Below are positions 8,301 to 9,919 of a stretch of 9,919 bases of DNA, piece by piece. Below the pieces are notes generated by a model, which ran no database searches, was not told the origin of the DNA, and saw only the letters and a program-made list of their open reading frames with translations. Every line of letters begins with the position of its first letter. The first letter of the stretch is position 1. This stretch comes from DAIUCA01 sp964613675. Lineage in GTDB: Bacteria; Pseudomonadota; Gammaproteobacteria; Competibacterales; Competibacteraceae. The stretch is from the NCBI GenBank assembly GCA_964613675.1, contig CAZTIH010000097.1:1-9919 (forward strand). The letters are read 5' to 3'. Position numbers and translations under genes: made by a program.

Positions 8301-8982
8301 ATTTCCGCGAGGTGCCCAAGCGGGTCGTTGTCTTCATGCCATTTTGCAACACGCCCTCCCTGACGCACAGCTCGCCAATCGTCGATTGATTGAACGCCAA
8401 TTGCGGCTCGTCGGTTTTGATGCTGAACGTTGGGCAACCCCGCTCGAACAACTTCTGAATGACTTGTTCTCAACACCCCTAGGCCGTCATCAAGGGACAT
8501 TAGGCCAACTCACGCCCGCAGATCACCAAGCGGAGATGGCGTTCACCTATCCCTTTCAGCAGATGACCGCTGTACGGTGGCAACAGATTCTGAAACGCCA
8601 TCATATCGACGAAAACTTGCCCGAATTTGAGCTACGAGATGGCTTTTTGCGTGGTTTTATCGACTTAGTTGCGAAAATTGACGGTCAATTTTTCGTCATC
8701 GACTACAAAAGCAATTGGTTGGGTGAAAATATTCAATCTTACGGTCCAGATGCGTTGAAACAGGCGATGAACAGCGGGGGCTATCACTTTCAAGCGCTGC
8801 TATATGTGGTTGCACTGCATCGCCATCTGCGTTTGCGGCTCCCTCACTATTCTCCCACCGAACATCTGGGAGGATTCTGCTATTTATTTCTACGGGGCCT
8901 AAATGGACGTGGCACCGGCGTTTATAAGCAAGCCGTTTCTGCTGAACTGCTTTGCGAACTCGAAACCAGTCTATCTCGCTAA
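5383..8982 (+). CDS. recB: RecBCD exonuclease V subunit RecB (helicase and nuclease)
   Basis: RecB is the 3'-5' SF1A helicase and sole nuclease of RecBCD. It unwinds and cuts broken DNA ends and then loads RecA. The 1,199 residues are close to the usual length (about 1,180). Helicase motifs in order: Walker A EASAGTGKT (27-35), Ia VLSFTRAATDELKQRI (58-73), FTIHGFCQRLL (126-136), motif II LIDEFQDTD (393-401), III GDPKQAIYSFRGAD (430-443), IV NFRAS (462-466), V VTIHGSKGLEYPIV (752-765) and VI LLYVALTRAQYRC (820-832). The nuclease domain shows GRCLHAIL (H985), GFIDLV (D1094), DYKSNWLG (D1107, K1109) and the Y1134/Q1137/Y1141 helix; all expected catalytic residues are present. Between helicase and nuclease lies a Lys/Ser-rich stretch (841-853) and a Pro-rich stretch (913-933), likely a flexible tether. 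The gene follows uup by 62 bases; recD does not follow it. Confidence 0.97.
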   Translation: MSSTVICTPVKELDIAQFPLTGRQFVEASAGTGKTFAMAHFYLRLVLEKSLAVEQILVLSFTRAATDELKQRIREILIRARNLLNGFTQVTEKDQLIIRILQAVDPEDAKRRLLAALLGFDGAAIFTIHGFCQRLLRDWAFETGQPLEVELTGDELPVLIALAEDFWRQQLTKIPEKLARRIVDQYWSPEKLADDLKTYLGREWEGGIKNPPNSVAIEKLEQQFSKLRETAFAQFDCEKLIHLLTSGHLDAKTYNASKIPEICDRWQSYFQQLSDHDLLDRLLKSEDKFELFTVNKLKSTTRKNGKTPEHPFFNSATEFLATANLLKEALAQRINTLIYELFLFLEQQRSQRLRESRQVSFNELPNAVVRALRNGQQGQQWAKQLREQFPAALIDEFQDTDTLQWAILQAIYPQKSFLDQSFSSTLICVGDPKQAIYSFRGADIFTYLKASRTAQIHSQTQNFRASPSLIRALNALFNCSETPFLNPEIRFTPIEVGQKPDPSHLSPETPALVVWPVPKESNKTEHDKQIAQGIAAYLVEQFNAGAQGKAAIVEKGQRQPLSPKHFAVLVQTHHQGNIIYNALIQRNIPVVMRTRESVFATPQARAARRLLTAILDHRNESAVAAALLEEPFSWSLDTLDAARNHETTWERKIQQFTDYSTLWRDQGPLSLWRRVAHDTDFQAHCLHRSDGERSLTNWLHLMELLQKQYTQQHLSPATLLAWFIGVIQRPPKEDSTDDLLRLESDAERVKIVTIHGSKGLEYPIVICPFLARESGQSRSHGIAPKVYHDDHNQAAVVDFRGDAANDEKMQQEALEEAQRLLYVALTRAQYRCCLVWQEPDSPSSKKSAPKSKKADLTDSDTAENAPLAYSPLARLLGGNINNFNGLEIWQRLAEQTQNAISLCPLPTHNRRWSPPADAAPSTPPRPLPTLRPPQRGWRFASFSSLQEQRGVETHTAVIDDWGKTVVQTLDLHGFPRGAQAGRCLHAILQHALPDAQLANRRLIERQLRLVGFDAERWATPLEQLLNDLFSTPLGRHQGTLGQLTPADHQAEMAFTYPFQQMTAVRWQQILKRHHIDENLPEFELRDGFLRGFIDLVAKIDGQFFVIDYKSNWLGENIQSYGPDALKQAMNSGGYHFQALLYVVALHRHLRLRLPHYSPTEHLGGFCYLFLRGLNGRGTGVYKQAVSAELLCELETSLSR

Positions 8983-8988
8983 ACAGAT

Positions 8989-9016
8989 TCGGATTTTTCT
9001 GAAAACCGAGATTTTT
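8989..9016 (+). terminator. Candidate intrinsic terminator after recB
   Basis: TCGG (8989-8992) pairs with CCGA (9006-9009) and TTTT (8994-8997) with AAAA (9002-9005), with one bulged A and a four-base loop. A run of five T (9012-9016) follows. It begins six bases after the recB stop codon. The stem is short and AT-rich, so termination may be partial. Confidence 0.5.
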
Positions 9017-9039
9017 GCACGGCATCCTTCATCGACAAT

Positions 9040-9068
9040 TTGAAAACCAAAAGTAGAATTTTTCTAAA
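9040..9068 (+). promoter_or_regulatory. Sigma-70-like promoter for the receptor gene
   Basis: TTGAAA (9040-9045, 5/6 to the -35 consensus) and TCTAAA (9063-9068, 4/6 to the -10 consensus) are separated by exactly 17 bases. Transcription would begin near 9075, giving a leader of about 45 bases before the ATG at 9120. This argues against the in-frame ATG at 9075 as the protein start. I see no sigma-28 or sigma-54 motif, although flagellar sigma factors often drive chemotaxis genes. Confidence 0.45.
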
Positions 9069-9119
9069 CTCGGTATGTATGTCAGGCTTCATTTCAAGCG
9101 ACCAAGGACTCGAACCTAT

Positions 9120-9919
9120 ATGCAATTAAAACTCACCACTAAAGTGACATTAGGCCTGATTTTATTCAATGGACTCCTGGGACTCGTCGTGGCATCGGCA
9201 GTTTGGAGTTTACAAGCCGCCAACACAGGTTTCGATCGCTACCAACAGATGGCCCGCAGCGCCTATCTCGTGAGCGAAATTCAAGAAAACATGCTTTACA
9301 TGAGAATTCAGACGATACGTTATATCGCGCGACCTAATGAATCGGATCGTCTCGAATACCAACGCTATCAGACCGAACTCAATCGCTATTTCTCTGAAGC
9401 TCAAGCCCATCTCACGGACACAGCAGAACGCGCTGCTCTGACCCAAATCATGAACTACATGCGGGAATACGATGGTCATTTCAATCAATTAATCGCTCAA
9501 ACAGAACGCGGTCAACAATATCTGCAAGATCAGTGGCGCCCCGCCCGTGATGAGCTGCAGAACGCGCTGCATCGCCTCATTCTGCACAGTCAAAATTGGG
9601 AGAATCCAGCCCTGTTTCAGGCATTAACTCAATTTCAGACCCAAATTCTGAATGTCAATCTGAAGTTTTCAGCCTTTCTGGAGGGCGAAACCACCGACTT
9701 CAACGAGGTTTGGGATGCGTTCGACGGCGCCCTAAACGATTTGAATGCTCAAGTTGTGGATTCAGACCTCGAGGTATCACTGGCGGAATTTATTTCGCTA
9801 CGTCAACAGCTTGCGGAAGCCACACAAGCGATTTCGGAAACTCGAGAAACGCAAAACGCGGTACCTCGGGAAATTTTCCGTTTGGGTCCCTTGGTCGCTC
9901 AGACCACCACACAACTCAA
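9120..9919 (+). CDS. Membrane signalling receptor with HBM-like sensor domain (5' part only)
   Basis: The frame stays open to the right edge, giving 266 residues of an N-terminal half. Residues 8-30 (TKVTLGLILFNGLLGLVVASAVW, shown in part as LGLILFNGLLGLVVASAVW) form an uncleaved signal anchor after a short basic N-terminus. Everything after it is predicted periplasmic and almost wholly helical. NMLYMRIQTIRYIARPNESD (57-76) and ILNVNLKFSAFLEGE (176-190) are similar units starting two helical bundles. RLGPLVAQ (254-261) resembles the segment that precedes the second membrane helix in helical bimodular (HBM) sensors. HBM domains bind small organic acids in some chemoreceptors and also occur in hybrid histidine kinases, so the missing C-terminal half decides between chemotaxis and kinase output. 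ATG 9120 is preferred: AAGGA at 9104-9108 precedes it, and the in-frame ATG at 9075 coincides with the predicted transcription start. Confidence 0.8.
   Translation, partial: MQLKLTTKVTLGLILFNGLLGLVVASAVWSLQAANTGFDRYQQMARSAYLVSEIQENMLYMRIQTIRYIARPNESDRLEYQRYQTELNRYFSEAQAHLTDTAERAALTQIMNYMREYDGHFNQLIAQTERGQQYLQDQWRPARDELQNALHRLILHSQNWENPALFQALTQFQTQILNVNLKFSAFLEGETTDFNEVWDAFDGALNDLNAQVVDSDLEVSLAEFISLRQQLAEATQAISETRETQNAVPREIFRLGPLVAQTTTQL

Noticed and set aside
8696..9025. Minus-strand open frame of 109 codons over the recB end
   Set aside because: It is antisense to the RecB nuclease domain and to the candidate terminator, with no recognisable protein features.
9075..9119. Upstream in-frame ATG for the receptor gene
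   Set aside because: It falls at the predicted transcription start and would place a 15-residue Arg-rich extension before a normal signal-anchor N-terminus. ATG 9120 has AAGGA upstream.

Overview
The window looks like a piece of a draft chromosome contig from a gammaproteobacterium of moderate GC content. RecC and RecB are of the gammaproteobacterial RecBCD type, the ABC-F protein is closely Uup-like, and a run of ten N marks an assembly gap. The genus cannot be fixed from the sequence; nothing here points to a phage, plasmid or recently acquired island.

Layout, left to right. Positions 1-2100 (minus strand) hold recC, which runs off the left edge without its C-terminus and is interrupted by the N run at 226-235. 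A 102-base divergent spacer follows; it contains a possible 25-codon reading frame on the recC strand. From about 2203 to 8982 three plus-strand genes lie close together: an unrecognised 409-residue protein, uup (four bases after the previous stop, TTG start) and recB (62 bases after uup, GTG start with a strong Shine-Dalgarno). A small hairpin with a short T-run ends the unit just after recB. A promoter-like pair at 9040-9068 then precedes a membrane receptor gene that runs off the right edge.

How the genes fit together. RecB and RecC are two of the three subunits of the exonuclease V complex, which resects double-strand breaks and loads RecA. Uup is an ABC-F ATPase known in E. coli to bind branched DNA and limit transposon-related rearrangement, so the locus reads as a DNA-maintenance cluster. 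recD is not directly downstream of recB, where many relatives carry it. The 409-residue protein is the true unknown, and its position between recC and uup-recB is the only hint to its role. The receptor at the right end appears to be a separate transcription unit with an HBM-like periplasmic sensor domain.

I found no rRNA, tRNA, CRISPR array, insertion sequence or integrase. The window is mostly ordinary core-genome content, with one uncharacterised gene in a suggestive place.
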